A DNA stretch of 64,000 nucleotides from Phytophthora sp. 'mugwort' (taxonomy: Eukaryota; Oomycota; Peronosporomycetes; Peronosporales; Peronosporaceae): the NCBI GenBank assembly GCA_033558025.1, contig JAUCEF010000003.1, forward strand, positions 2,444,001-2,508,000, in the 5' to 3' direction. The notes under the pieces were generated by a model. The model worked only from the letters and a program-made list of their open reading frames with translations. It did no database searches and had not been told where the DNA came from. A program made the position numbers and the translations under genes. Below, piece by piece: positions 25,301 through 36,400 of this stretch. Position 1 is the first letter of the stretch. Each line of letters starts with the position of its first letter.

Positions 25301-26454
25301 GCATGTGGAACCATACCATCGACGACTTCATGCTCAAGCTGGACTTCGACAAGTGCGAGACCGACCACTGCGTCTACGTCAAGCGCAAAGGCGACAGCAT
25401 GGTGCTCGTGGTGCTGTACGTGGACGACCTGGTGATTGCGAGCAGTGATGACGACATGCTCAAGGCGACCAAGAGCGCACTAAGCAAGCGGTTCGAGATG
25501 ACGGACCTAGGCGAGCTGAGCTACTTTCTCGGAATGGAGATCAAGCAAGACATCAAGGCTGGCGAGGTGACCATGCGGCAGACCAAGTTCGCGCGGAGCA
25601 TCCTGAGCAAGTTCAGCATGGAGAACAGCAAGCCCGTGAAAACGCCGCAGGATCCCGGACTCAAGCGGACCAAGGCTATGTGCGACGGCGGGTGCAAGCA
25701 TGATGACACCATGGCAGGCGTGCCTTACCGGAACGCCGTAGGCTGCCTTATGTACTTGATGGTGGGCACCCGACCGGATCTGGCTGCGGCAGTGGGCACA
25801 CTGAGTCAGTTCGTTGCAGACCCGTGCCCCACGCACTGGCAAGCACTCAAGCGCGTCCTCCGCTACATCCAAGGCACGGCGACGTACGGCATCGAGTTTC
25901 GCACCAAGGACCAAGACGTCGTCTGCGGCTACTCGGATGCGGACTGGGCGGGTGATGTGGAGTCGCGCCACAGCACGAGCGGATACGCGTTCATAATGAG
26001 CGGTGGATGCGTGAGCTGGCGCAGCAAGAAGCAGAGGACGGTGGCACTATCGTCGACGGAAGCCGAGTACATGGCGCTATCGGAGGCAACACAGGAGGCC
26101 GTGTGGCTCAAGGCGTTTCTGTGCCAGATAGGCGAAACCACAGAGGGCAAGGCGATCAAGATCTACGAAGACAACCAAGGATCCATCGCGCTTGCCAAGA
26201 ATCCCGAGTTTCACAAGCGTACCAAGCATATCGACATTCGCTACCACTTCGTGCGCGAGAAGGTCGAGGACGGAGAAGTGGTGCTCGAGTACTGTCCGAC
26301 GCAAGACATGCTGGCGGACCTGATGACCAAGCCCATTCCAGCGGCGCAGTTCGACTGTCTCCGGAGCAAGCTCGGCATCGAAGCACCGAAGGCTATCGAG
26401 TCGAGTGGGAGTGTTGTCAAGGAGACGCCTCGAGCAGCTGCTGTATACCGGTAG
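22321..26454 (+). CDS. Ba gag-pol polyprotein with one in-frame TAG
   Basis: The ATG at 22321-22323 lies inside the primer-binding site. One frame of 1377 codons ends at TAG 26452-26454, inside the 3' LTR, with a single in-frame TAG at codon 760 (24598-24600). Domains: gag with knuckle CHNCGKHGHWIAEC at 242-255; protease DSG at 305; integrase catalytic residues D508, D571 and E607 (35-residue spacing); RT with D948 (QMDVKTAFL) and D1035/D1036 (YVDD); RNase H from about D1206 (SDADWAGD). The TAG falls in the acidic linker between integrase and RT, so Gag-PR-IN could be made alone and RT-RNase H only by readthrough, or the TAG is a simple CAG-to-TAG loss. The last 13 residues come from the LTR. 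Confidence 0.9.
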
Positions 26455-26723
26455 GATACCGGTATGACCTTCACTCAGTGGTACCTCAATCACTCGGCAA
26501 TTACGGGACGATGATTACGATGCACGTGGGTACAAGATTGTGGGTACAAGATGGGCATCGACGTGGCACTCTGCGATTGGCTGAAGTAACTCAGTATCCA
26601 GTAGAGAATCCAGTAGAGTGTACCCAGTAGGTAGAACTGTAGGCTTAGAGGTAGCAAGGAGTTTGCGAACTAAGGACCTAAATCAATCACTTTGCATTTT
26701 GCCATCAAGTGACCAAGCCTTTT
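26412..26723 (+). repeat. Ba 3' LTR, 312 bp
   Basis: Starts TGTTGTCAAGG directly after the purine tract and ends CCTTTT before the right AGGGG copy. Its first 43 bases are also the end of the Ba reading frame. Confidence 0.92.
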
Positions 26724-26728
26724 AGGGG
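26724..26728. other. Target site duplication of Ba, right copy (AGGGG)
   Basis: Follows the 3' LTR end CCTTTT and continues with the E6 coding sequence TTCAAGCAGAAGTACGG. Confidence 0.95.
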
Positions 26729-28067
26729 TTCAAGCAGAAGTACGGCATCGACTACACCGAGACGTTCTCGCCCGTGGTCAAGTACGTGACGCTGCGCATG
26801 ATCATCGCGATTGCCAAGTATTTTGGCTGGCCCCTCGACCAACTCGACGTGGTGACAGCTTTCCTGTACGGGATAATGAAAGAACTGGTGTTCTGCGCGG
26901 TCCCCGAAGGTGTTGATCTCGACGGTGACTTCGACTGCCTGGAATTGGTGAAGGCGATCTACGGTCTCAAGCAAGCTTCGCGCGTGTGGAACGAGACCTG
27001 CGACGAGTTCGTGTGCTCCATCGGCTTTCAAGTATCGGCGTTCGACCCGTGCCTCTACATCAAGATCGTTGACGGTCACTGCGTGCTAGTGCTGGTCTAC
27101 GTGGATGACGTGCTGATTACCGGAAGTTCACCCGAACTGATCTCACGCACGAAGACCGACCTCAAGACACGCTTCGAGATGACCGACAGCGGCAAGTGCG
27201 CGTTCGTTCTTGGGATCGAATTGGTGGACGGCCCGGACGGCAGCGTGACGATGTGTCAGCGCCGCTATGTGGATGATATCCTGAAGCGTTTTGGTATGGA
27301 CGAGTGCAAGGCCGTGGTGAGTCCCGTCGACATAAGCACTCGGCTGATTTCAAGTGACGCAGCGACCAAGGTGAACGCTCCGTTTCGCGAAGCTGTTGGT
27401 GCTCTGATGCACTTGATGACTGCCACGCGCCCGGACATCGCGTACGCCGTTGGCTATGCGTCGCGCTTCATGGAGAACCCTCAAGAAGAACACTGGGTTG
27501 CGGTCAAGCGTATCTTTCGCTACCTGCAAGGCACCAAGACGCATGGGATCTGCTTCAAGCCGGGTGACAACATCAACTTTCGCGGGTACTCGGACGCGGA
27601 CTGGGCTGGCGACCTCGCGGACCGCAAGTCGACTTCCGGCTACACGTTCATGCTAATGGGTGCACCAGTGAGCTGGGGAAGCAAGAAGCAGTCAAGTGTT
27701 TCGCTGTCTACGAGCGAGGCGGAATACATCGCGCTCAGTCTGGCGATCCAAGAGGGCAAGTGGATTCATCGCCTGCTGCGCGAGATTCTGGCGGCCGCTA
27801 ATGAGACTGGACCCGAGCTCATGATCCGTGAAGACAACCAGTCGTGCATCAAGATGACGAAGAACCCAGTAAACCACGGTCGCGCCAAGCACATCGACAT
27901 CAAGTACCACCACATCCGCGATGAAGTGAAGCGCGGTGAAGTCAAGCTCGAGTACTGCGAGACTTCTGTGATGCTAGCGGACATCATGACGAAGGCTCTC
28001 GCGGGACCACGCCATACGGATCTGACGGCGGCTCTCGGCATTCGTGGGACTTCGCATTGAGGGGGCG

Positions 28068-28417
28068 TATTGACGGTTACCGGTTTGGTATCAGTTATTA
28101 GCCGTGAACCGGTTAACCCGAACCGGTCCAATCCGAACCCACGTTGATTATGGTGATTACGGTAAGTTGTTTACGCCACCGATGATTAGACGAGTAGGAT
28201 GATTGGACGAACACCGGTGAGTGATGGTTGATTAGATGCACTAGGTGATAGGACGCAGGGTCTCGTGTCTATAACAGTAGGGTGTAAGCTCCAACAATTC
28301 AATCACTTTCGAATCTTCATTCTACCCCTCAAGTGCCTTCGCTCCGGTCCCGTCGTCTGCGACGTCCCTCCCTCCGCTTCGTACAAGCTTCGTGTCCAAG
28401 ATCCATACCTTTCATCA
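28068..28417 (+). repeat. A1 LTR, 3' LTR of E6, 350 bp
   Basis: Preceded by TGAGGGGGCG and ending CCTTTCATCA. The next bases (GAGAAGGCGGGG) are the gag start of a minus-strand family B copy rather than a primer-binding site, so this is the outer end of array II. Confidence 0.9.
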
Positions 28418-28757
28418 GAGAAGGCGGGGCTTGGGCTCATAACCAAAAGGCTTGGTCACTTGATGGCAATATGCAAAGTGATTGATTTAGGTCCTTAGTT
28501 CGCAAACTCCTTGCTACCTCTAAGCCTACAGTTCTACCTACTGGGTACACTCTACTGGATTCTCTACTGGATACTGAGTTACTTCAGCCAATCGCAGAGC
28601 GCCACGTCGATGCCCATCTTGTACCCGCAATCTTGTACCCACGTGCATCGTAATCATCGTCCCGTAATCGCCGGAGTGATTGAGGTGCCACTGAGTGAAG
28701 GTCATACCGGTATCCTACCAGTATACAGCAGCTGCTCGAGGCGTCTCCTTGACAACA
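28418..28757 (-). repeat. Family B 5' LTR (28445-28757) with stub of its gag start
   Basis: 28445-28757 is a 313-bp Ba-like LTR on the minus strand. 28418-28444 holds its primer-binding site and the first few gag codons (ATG at 28438-28440), cut by the A1 LTR end at 28417. The outer end TGTTGTC abuts a family C fragment at 28758. The rest of this B element is absent, so it is a broken copy. Confidence 0.85.
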
Positions 28758-30184
28758 TGGTCGATCCCATACTTCTGCACGAAGCCTTTCGCGACGAGTC
28801 GAGCCTTGAATTTTTCGATGGATCCGTCAGCATTGCGCTTGATCTTGAAGACCCACTTGGTACCGACTGCGCGCTGATTGTTAGGCAGTTTCGCCGCACG
28901 GAAAACACCTCGAAGCCGCATTGACTTGAGTTCAGCGCGAATTGCCTTGCGCCAATGAGCTTCGTCTGGACCGTTCACAGCTTCTTGAAATGTCTTGGGT
29001 TCCGCGCTGTCACTTGCTTCCACCGCATTCGCACTTGCACGCCAGAACATTGGCGAAGTCGAGCTGTCTTCATCGTTGTCTTCCGATTCTTCTTGCGGCG
29101 TAGACGATTCACGTTGGTTTTCTTCTTCCGAGTGGTCGGGAGCACTAGCTTCTTCGAGCCCAACAGTGCGACGTGGGCGCCGAACATTGGCGCGATTTTC
29201 GTTTTCCGGACGCGATTTCCGCTTCCCCGCCTGCTTGAACACCCTTGTGCCACTGTTGTCGGAGACTTGCATTTCGTCAAAATAGTCGGCAACTTCGTTG
29301 ACTCCTTCATCACCAATAGCTTCAGCCCCATCAAAGCTTGACTCATCGAATGTGACATCGCGAGAGATCAGCACCTGCCTCGCCTCGATGTCATAAACTC
29401 GATACGCCTTGGAACGCTCCTCGTAACCCATGAAAATACCTTCACGAGCTTTGGGATCCCACTTGAGTCGCTTCTCCTTCGGCGTCAAGATATAGGCCTT
29501 GCACCCGAAGATCCGCATGTGCTTGACGTTGGGCTTGGACTTGTAGATGATTTCGAACGGAGTTTTGTCGGGCGACTTCGGAGACGGCAGACGATTCTTG
29601 ATGTAAATTGCCGTCATTGCCGCTTCCGCCCAGAACGTCTTGTCCAAGCCAGCGTAGTGAAGCATACTGCGGCCGATAGTCACGATGGTTCGGTTGGCGC
29701 GCTCAGCAGTTGCGTTGGTTTGGTGCGCATACCGAACCGTGGGCTGGACTTCGATGCCGTGGTCTTCGTAGAAAGTCTTGAGCGAGTTGGTCGCGAACTC
29801 TTTGGCTCCATCATGCCGCACAAACTTCACCTTGGCATCGAATGCTTCTCCACCTTGGTAATGAAGCGACGCAAGCAGCCTTCGCTTTCCGACTTGGCTT
29901 GCAAGCAGAATCCCGTCATGCAGCTGCTGGCTTCGTCCGTGAGAAGCAGCAAGTAGCGACTGCCACCCAGCGACTCTTCCTCCATGGGTCCACAAATATC
30001 AAAGTGAAGTAACTCGAACGGCTTGTACTTGGGCTTGTTCGGGTTGCTTGGGAAGGGCTTTTGCACCATTTTTCCTTGTTGGCACCCGCGACACTGGCTT
30101 GAGTTCTTTGACGATGTCGGCATCTTGGCACCCGTGACCATGCCACTTGAGACCATTTTCCGAAGAACGTCGCTGGGTGCGTGA
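28758..30184 (-). pseudogene. Family C copia fragment C1 (integrase to RT start)
   Basis: A distinct copia lineage related to family A. Reading leftwards from 30184 it covers the integrase zinc region (CRGCQQGK), the first catalytic Asp ([16 protein letters not shown]), then after a frameshift near 29840 RHDGAKEF and the catalytic Glu in NATAERANRTI, the acidic linker, and RT up to QKYGIDH. It is cut at 28758 by a B LTR and at 30184 by a Bb LTR, both presenting their outer TGTTGTC ends to it. The linker differs from A in content (EEENQRESSTPQEESEDNDE). RNase H and the LTR of C are not attached here; C2 at the window end supplies another part. Confidence 0.85.
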
Positions 30185-30357
30185 TGTTGTCAAGGAGACG
30201 TCTCGACCAGCTGCTGTATACCGGTAGGATACCGGTATGACCTTCACTCAGTGGCACCGCAATCATCCTGTGATTACGAGACGAAGATTACGTCACGGTG
30301 TTTATGGGACGGTGTTTACGCCACGGACGATTACGCCATGGGTGGGTACAAGATTGT
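30185..30357 (+). repeat. Partial Bb LTR (first 173 bp), interrupted by E7
   Basis: Starts TGTTGTCAAGGAGACGTC with the Bb-specific CTCGACCAGCTGC variant and stops at ACAAGATTGT where the A1 LTR of E7 begins. The remaining ~180 bp of the LTR are not in the window. It contains the Bb-specific block of GTTTACGCC and GATTACG motifs. Confidence 0.85.
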
Positions 30358-30707
30358 TATTGACGGTTACCGGTTTGGTATCAGTTATTAGCCGTGAACC
30401 GGTTAACCCGAACCGGTCCAATCCGAACCCACGTTGATTATGGTGATTACGGTAAGTTGTTTACGCCACCGATGATTAGACGAGTAGGATGATTGGACGA
30501 ACACCGGTGAGTGATGGTTGATTAGATGCACTAGGTGATAGGACGCAGGGTCGCGTGTCTATAACAGTAGGGTGTAAGCTCCAACAATTCAATCACTTTC
30601 GAATCTTCATTCTACCCCTCAAGTGCCTTCGCTCCGGTCCCGCCGTCTGCGACGTCCCTCCCTCCGCTTCGTACAAGCTTCGTGTCCAAGATCCATACCT
30701 TTCATCA
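30358..30707 (+). repeat. A1 LTR, 5' LTR of E7, 350 bp
   Basis: Full A1 LTR beginning TATTGACGG inside the Bb LTR, followed by the primer-binding site at 30708-30719. It is the outer end of the 2.7-kb inverted repeat with E8. Confidence 0.9.
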
Positions 30708-30711
30708 GGTT

Positions 30712-33059
30712 ATGAGCCCAAGCACCATGTCCTCTGCCCAAGACGCCTCGACCAAGGTCTTCATTGACAAGTTCAACGGGGACAACTACGCGACGTGGAA
30801 CCGCTACATGCGTGGCGTGTTCCTGACCAAGTCGACGTGGCATGTCGTGAACCGTGAGACGACGCCAAGCTACACGGACTCGCGGGCCAAGGACGACTAC
30901 GTCAAGTTGAGCAACATCGCTTTCGGACTGATGCTGCTCCACATGGACGCGGACTACCACCATGTGGTCGACGACTGCGAGGAAGCGTGGGTTGCCTGGT
31001 CGCGCCTGAAGACGCTGTACGGTGGTTCGCAGAAGGCTGGACGCATCTACCTGAAGCGCCAACTCTTCAGCATGGAGATGTCGGAAGGCGGCAATGTGTT
31101 GCATCATTGCAACGAGGTCCTCAACATCAGCGCCAAGCTCAGCAGCATCGGTGCCAAGATGGAGGACGAGGACGTGGCGATCTGCTTGTTGCGCAGCCTC
31201 CCCAAGAGCTACGAGAACGTCGTGCTGAACTTGGAGATGAGCAGCGCTGAACTGCGGTCGCAAGACGTCGTGAAGGTGCTCACGAATGAGCACATCAAGA
31301 GACAAGGCGAGAAGACGGCGACGGTGAAGACGGAGAACGCGGTCAGGGCGTTCAACACCGACCGAGAGTCTCGCCAGTGTACGTACTGCGGAAAAGTGGG
31401 GCACACGATTGACAAGTGCTGGACCAAGCAGAAGGACGAGAACCGAGGGCCGAGACGCGGCGGCAACGGCCGTGGACGCGGGGCCAACAACATCCAGTGG
31501 AGAAACGACAGCAACGGCTACGACTACGACTACGATCGAGTAGCGTTCGCGGTTTCACTGGAATGTGGGGTTTCGACGGGCAAGAATGTGTCCGGGATGT
31601 GGGCGGTCGACAGCGGCGCAACGCACCACATCTGCAACGACAAGACCAAGTTTGTCCATTTGATTGAGCGGAACGAAGGCGAACTTTCGGTGGCCGACGG
31701 CAACAAGGCGGCCATCATGGGTGTGGGGACCATCGTGGAACAAGTGGTTCTGCCCAATGGCGACGAGCGCGAGATCGAGATCAAGAACGCGCTGTACGTG
31801 CCAAGCATGAGCAAGAATCTGCTTTCGGTACCGCAGATCAACAAAAGTGACAAGTTTCAAGTGGTGTTCGACGGCACCAAGATGCAGATTGCGCACAAAG
31901 GCTCCAAGCAAGTGGTGGCGACGGCAAACCTCATGGATGGACTCTACTGGCTTCAGACGCCTCAGCGATCGGCGAATGCGGCGACGAGTGGCAAGACTGT
32001 CGACCTGCACGCGCGCATGGGTCACGCTCCGGTTGAGGTGCTTCGCAAGATGGTCGACAACCACATGATCAAGGACGCGAAGGCACCTTTCAAGTCGAGC
32101 GGACCAAGTCTGTGTCGTGGTAGCCAGCAAGGTAAAATGGTCCAAAAACCATTCCCAAGCAACCGTGACAAGCGTCGCTACGACACATTTGAGCTGCTCC
32201 ACTTCGACATCTGCGGACCCATGGAGGAAAACTCGCTTGGCGGCAGCAAGTACCTGCTACTGATCGTGGACGAAGCCAGTGGATGCATGAAGGGTTTCTG
32301 CCTGCGTGCCAAGTCGGAGAGCGAAGACTGCATCAAGACATACATCATGAAGGTGCAGAAGCAGTTCGGCAAGAAGGTCAAGTTTGTGCGGCACGACGGA
32401 GCTCGTGAGTTTGCGACCAACTCGCTCAACGACTTCTACGAAGACGAAGGCATCGAGCAGCAAACCACGGTTCCGTACGCGCACCAGACGAACGGCACGG
32501 CAGAGCGAGCTATCCGAACTATCGTCACGATCGGCCGCAGCATGCTGCATCACGCTAAGCTGGACAAGTGTTTCTGGGCTGAGGCGGCCATGACTGCCAT
32601 CTACGTGAAGAATCGTCTGCCGTCACCCAAGATCGAGCACAAGACTCCGTTCGAGATCGTTTACAACTCCAAGCCGAGTGTGAAGCACATGCGTGTGTTC
32701 GGCTGTCGGACGTACATTCTGACTCCGAAGGAGAAGCGGCTCAAGTGGGATCCCAAGGCTCGCGCTGGACTGTTCCTGGGTTACGAAGAAGTGTCCAAGG
32801 CGTATCGACTTTATGACATCGAGGCGGGGCAGGTGGTTATCAGTCGCGATGTCAACTTCGATGCGTCGACCTTTGGATGTACACCGACGATTTCCGATGA
32901 AGATGTCGACGACCTGGACTTCGACTCGCTCGACATCGACAATGATGGTTTCCGCCAGACGGAGTACACGCAGGCAGGGAAGCGCAAGAGCCGCCCGAGT
33001 GACGAAGATGAAGCTGCCAGAAAACCGCGAGCTGTGCGTCATCGATCTGGACTGGAAGA
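30712..33059 (+). pseudogene. Copia gag-pol E7, truncated before RT
   Basis: An open frame from ATG 30712-30714 through gag ([14 protein letters not shown]), protease (DSGA) and integrase ([22 protein letters not shown]) into the acidic linker, where the sequence changes at 33060 to a minus-strand A1 LTR. The fused frame runs on to a stop at 33172-33174. There is no RT or RNase H. The second cysteine of the integrase zinc motif is serine (CRGSQQGK), a change shared with E8. The part up to 33059 mirrors 35106-37807 base for base in length. It could encode Gag-PR-IN but is not an autonomous element. Confidence 0.9.
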
Positions 33060-33409
33060 TGATGAAAGGTATGGATCTTGGACACGAAGCTTGTACGAAG
33101 CGGAGGGAGGGACGTCGCAGACGGCGGGACCGGAGCGAAGGCACTTGAGGGGTAGAATGAAGATTCGAAAGTGATTGAATTGTTGGAGCTTACACCCTAC
33201 TGTTATAGACACGCGACCCTGCGTCCTATCACCTAGTGCATCTAATCAACCATCACTCACCGGTGTTCGTCCAATCATCCTACTCGTCTAATCATCGGTG
33301 GCGTAAACAACTTACCGTAATCACCATAATCAACGTGGGTTCGGATTGGACCGGTTCGGGTTAACCGGTTCACGGCTAATAACTGATACCAAACCGGTAA
33401 CCGTCAATA
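33060..33409 (-). repeat. A1 LTR, 3' LTR of E8, 350 bp
   Basis: Its U5 end (CCTTTCATCA on the minus strand) abuts E7 coding sequence at 33059; its U3 end is followed by the E8 purine tract at 33410-33418. Confidence 0.9.
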
Positions 33410-33416
33410 CGCCCCC

Positions 33417-36400
33417 TCAATGCGAAGTCCCACGAATGCCGAGAGCCGCCGTCAGATCCGTATGGCGTGGTCCCGCGAGAGCCTTCGTCATGATGTCCGC
33501 TAGCATCACAGAAGTCTCGCAGTACTCGAGCTTGACTTCACCGCGCTTCACTTCATCGCGGATGTGGTGGTACTTGATGTCGATGTGCTTGGCGCGACCG
33601 TGGTTTACTGGGTTCTTCGTCATCTTGATGCACGACTAGTTGTCTTCGCGGATCATGAGCTCGGGTCCAGTCTCATTAGCGGCCGCCAGAATCTCGCGCA
33701 GCAGGCGATGAATCCACTTGCCCTCTTGGATCGCCAGACTGAGTGCGATGTACTCCGCCTCACTCGTAGACAGCGAAACACTTGACTGCTTCTTGCTTCC
33801 CCAGCTCACTGGTGCACCCATTAGCATGAACGTGTAGCCGGAAGTCGACTTGCGGTCCGCGAGGTCGCCAGCCTAGTCCGCGTCCGAGTACCCGCGAAAG
33901 TCGATGTTGTCACCCGGCTTGAAGCAGATCCCATGCGTCTTGGTGCCTTGCAGGTAGCGAAAGATACGCTTGACCGCAACCCAGTGTTCTTCTTGAGGGT
34001 TCTCCATGAAGCGCGACGCATAGCCAACGGCGTACGCGATGTCCGGGCGCGTGGCAGTCATCAAGTGCATCAGAGCACCAACAGCTTCGCGAAACGGAGC
34101 GTTCACCTTGGTCGCTGCGTCACTTGAAATCAGTCGAGTGCTTATGTCGACGGGACTCACCACGGCCTTGCACTCGTCCATACCAAAACGCTTCAGGATA
34201 TCATCCACATAACGCCGCTGGCACATCGTCACGCTGCCGTCCGGGCCGTCCACCAATTCGATCCCAAGAACGAACGCGCACTTGCCGCTGTCGGTCATCT
34301 CGAAGCGTGTCTTGAGGTCGGTCTTCGTGCGTGAGATCAGTTCGGGTGAACTTCCGGTAATCAGCACGTCATCCACGTAGACCAGCACTAGCACGCAGTG
34401 ACCGTCAACGATCTTGATGTAGAGGCACGGGTCGAACGCCGATACTTGAAAGCCGATGGAGCACACGAACTCGTCGAAGGTCTCGTTCCACACGCGCGAA
34501 GCTTGCTTGAGACCGTAGATCGCCTTCACCAATTCCAGGCAGTCGAAGTCACCGTCGAGATCAACACCTTCGGGGACCGCGCAGAACACCAGTTCTTTCA
34601 TTATCCCGTACAGGAAAGCTGTCACCACGTCGAGTTGGTCGAGGGGCCAGTCAAAATACTTGGCAATCGCGATGATCATGCGCAGCGTCACGTACTTGAC
34701 CACGGGCGAGAACGTCTCGGTGTAGTCGATGCCGTACTTCTGCTTGAACCCCTTGGCCACGAGGCGCGCCTTGTACTTCTCGATCGATCCGTCCGCTTTG
34801 CGCTTGATCTTGAACACCCACTTGGTGCCGATGGCGCGTTGTCCGTTAGGCAACTTGGCAGCACGAAACACACCACGAAGTCGCATCGATTCGAGCTCAG
34901 CACGAATCGCCTTGCGCCAGTGCACTTGGTCGGGGCCGTTCACCGCTTCTTGGAATGTCGTCGGCTCCGATAGATCGCCTGCTTCGACGGCATTGGCACT
35001 TGCACGCCAAAAAACTGGTGGAGTCGATTCTTCATCTTGGTCTCCAGACTTTTCTTCTTCGTCTGCGTCTGCTCGGTGCGGAGGGGAGTAGTTCGGCGCA
35101 CTGCTTCTTCCAGTCCAGGTCGATGACGCACAGCTCGCGGTTTTCTGGCAGCTTCATCTTCGTCACTCGGGCGGCTCTTGCGCTTCCCTGCCTGCGTGTA
35201 CTCCGTCTGGCGGAAACCATCATTGTCGATGTCGAGCGAGTCGAAGTCCAGGTCGTCGACATCTTCATCGGAAATCGTCGGTGAACATCCAAAGGTCGAC
35301 GCATCGAAGTTGACATCGCGACTGATAACCACCTGCCCCGCCTCGATGTCATAAAGTCGATACGCCTTGGACACTTCTTCGTAACCCAGGAACAGTCCAG
35401 CGCGAGCCTTGGGATCCCACTTGAGCCGCTTCTCCTTCGGAGTCAGAATGTACGTCCGACAGCCGAACACACGCATGTGCTTCACACTCGGCTTGGAGTT
35501 GTAAACGATCTCGAACGGAGTCTTGTGCTCGATCTTGGGTGACGGCAGGCGGTTCTTCACGTAGATGGCAGTCATGGCCGCCTCAGCCCAGAAACACTTG
35601 TCCAGCTTAGCGTGATGCAGCATGCTGCGGCCGATCGTGACGATAGTTCGGATAGCTCGCTCTGCCGTGCCGTTCGTCTGGTGCGCGTACGGAACCGTGG
35701 TTTGCTGCTCGATGCCTTCGTCTTCGTAGAAGTCGTTGAGCGAGTTGGTCGCAAACTCACGAGCTCCGTCGTGCCGCACAAACTTGACCTTCTTGCCGAA
35801 CTGCTTCTGCACCTTCATGATGTACGTCTTGATGCAGTCTTCGCTCTCCGACTTGGCACGCAGGCAGAAACCCTTCATGCATCCACTGGCTTCGTCCACG
35901 ATCAGTAGCAGGTACTTGCTGCCGCCAAGCGAGTTTTCCTCCATGGGTCCGCAGATGTCGAAGTGGAGCAGCTCAAATGTGTCGTAGCGACGCTTGTCAC
36001 GGTTGCTTGGGAATGGTTTTTGGACCATTTTACCTTGCTGGCTACCACGACACAGACTTGGTCCGCTCGACTTGAAAGGTGCCTTCGCGTCCTTGATCAT
36101 GTGGTTGTCGACCATCTTGCGAAGCACCTCAACCGGAGCGTGACCCATGCGCGCGTGCAGGTCGACAGTCTTGCCACTCGTCGCCGCATTCGCCGATCGC
36201 TGAGGCGTCTGAAGCCAGTAGAGTCCATCCATGAGGTTTGCCGTCGCCACCACTTGCTTGGAGCCTTTGTGCGCAATCTGCATCTTGGTGCCGTCGAACA
36301 CCACTTGAAACTTGTCACTTTTGCTGATCTGCGGTACCGAAAGCAGATTCTTGCTCATGCTTGGCACGTACAGCGCGTTCTTGATCTCGATCTCGCGCTC

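Larger units (their letters stand above)
22005..26723 (+). mobile_element. Complete family B copia element Ba, nested in E6
   Basis: 4719 bp with 312-bp LTRs at both ends, an AGGGG target duplication, primer-binding site at 22317-22328, one long gag-pol region and a purine tract GAGTGGGAG at 26403-26411. I count about three differences between the two LTRs (positions equivalent to GCGCTC/GCACTC, GAATT/GAACT, GCATAT/GCATTT), about 1 percent, which makes this a fairly recent insertion and younger than the inverted duplication around it. Confidence 0.95.
19322..28060 (+). pseudogene. Copia gag-pol polyprotein E6, interrupted by the Ba element
   Basis: The ATG at 19322-19324 opens gag. A 23-bp deletion near 20177 (between CACATT-type repeats) shifts the frame before protease. 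From 20175 the pol frame is open through protease and integrase to 22004, where Ba is inserted in the RT fingers. The frame resumes at 26729 with RT (YVDD) and RNase H (DADWAGD), ending at TGA 28058-28060. Removing Ba and one AGGGG copy restores the pol frame, so the insertion broke an otherwise open RT. The first integrase aspartate is replaced by alanine (HFAICGP), as in E3. The 5' LTR is A2 and the 3' LTR is A1. Confidence 0.9.
5110..28417. repeat. Large inverted repeat, arms 5110-13444 and 15355-28417 (Ba inserted in right arm)
   Basis: E3 plus most of E4 (minus) mirrors most of E5 plus E6 (plus). Paired landmarks have a constant coordinate sum of about 28800: LTRs 9484-9826 and 18975-19317, the 23-bp deletion near 8631 and 20177, integrase segments 7621-7830 and 20971-21180. 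After removing Ba and one target-site copy (4724 bp), the right arm is 8339 bp and the left arm 8335 bp. The four missing bases are explained by single-base deletions in the left arm near 12031, 11514, 7149 and 6408. Substitution patches differ between the arms, so gene conversion or age has blurred the copy. The spacer is 13445-15354. Confidence 0.75.
14593..28417 (+). mobile_element. Tandem array II of family A elements (E5, E6) on the plus strand
   Basis: The order is A1 LTR (14593-14942), E5, shared A2 LTR (18975-19317), E6 with nested Ba, then A1 LTR (28068-28417). E5 and E6 each have unlike LTRs. The 5-bp flanks (GTCCC left, GAGAA right) do not match, so the array is not one simple integration. 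It mirrors array I as a large inverted repeat. Confidence 0.85.

Noticed and set aside
33060..33174. A carboxy-terminal domain on the E7 protein ([17 protein letters not shown]) and the tail [13 protein letters not shown] on E10.
   Set aside because: Both are read from LTR sequence in the reverse orientation at the break point and are accidental fusions.
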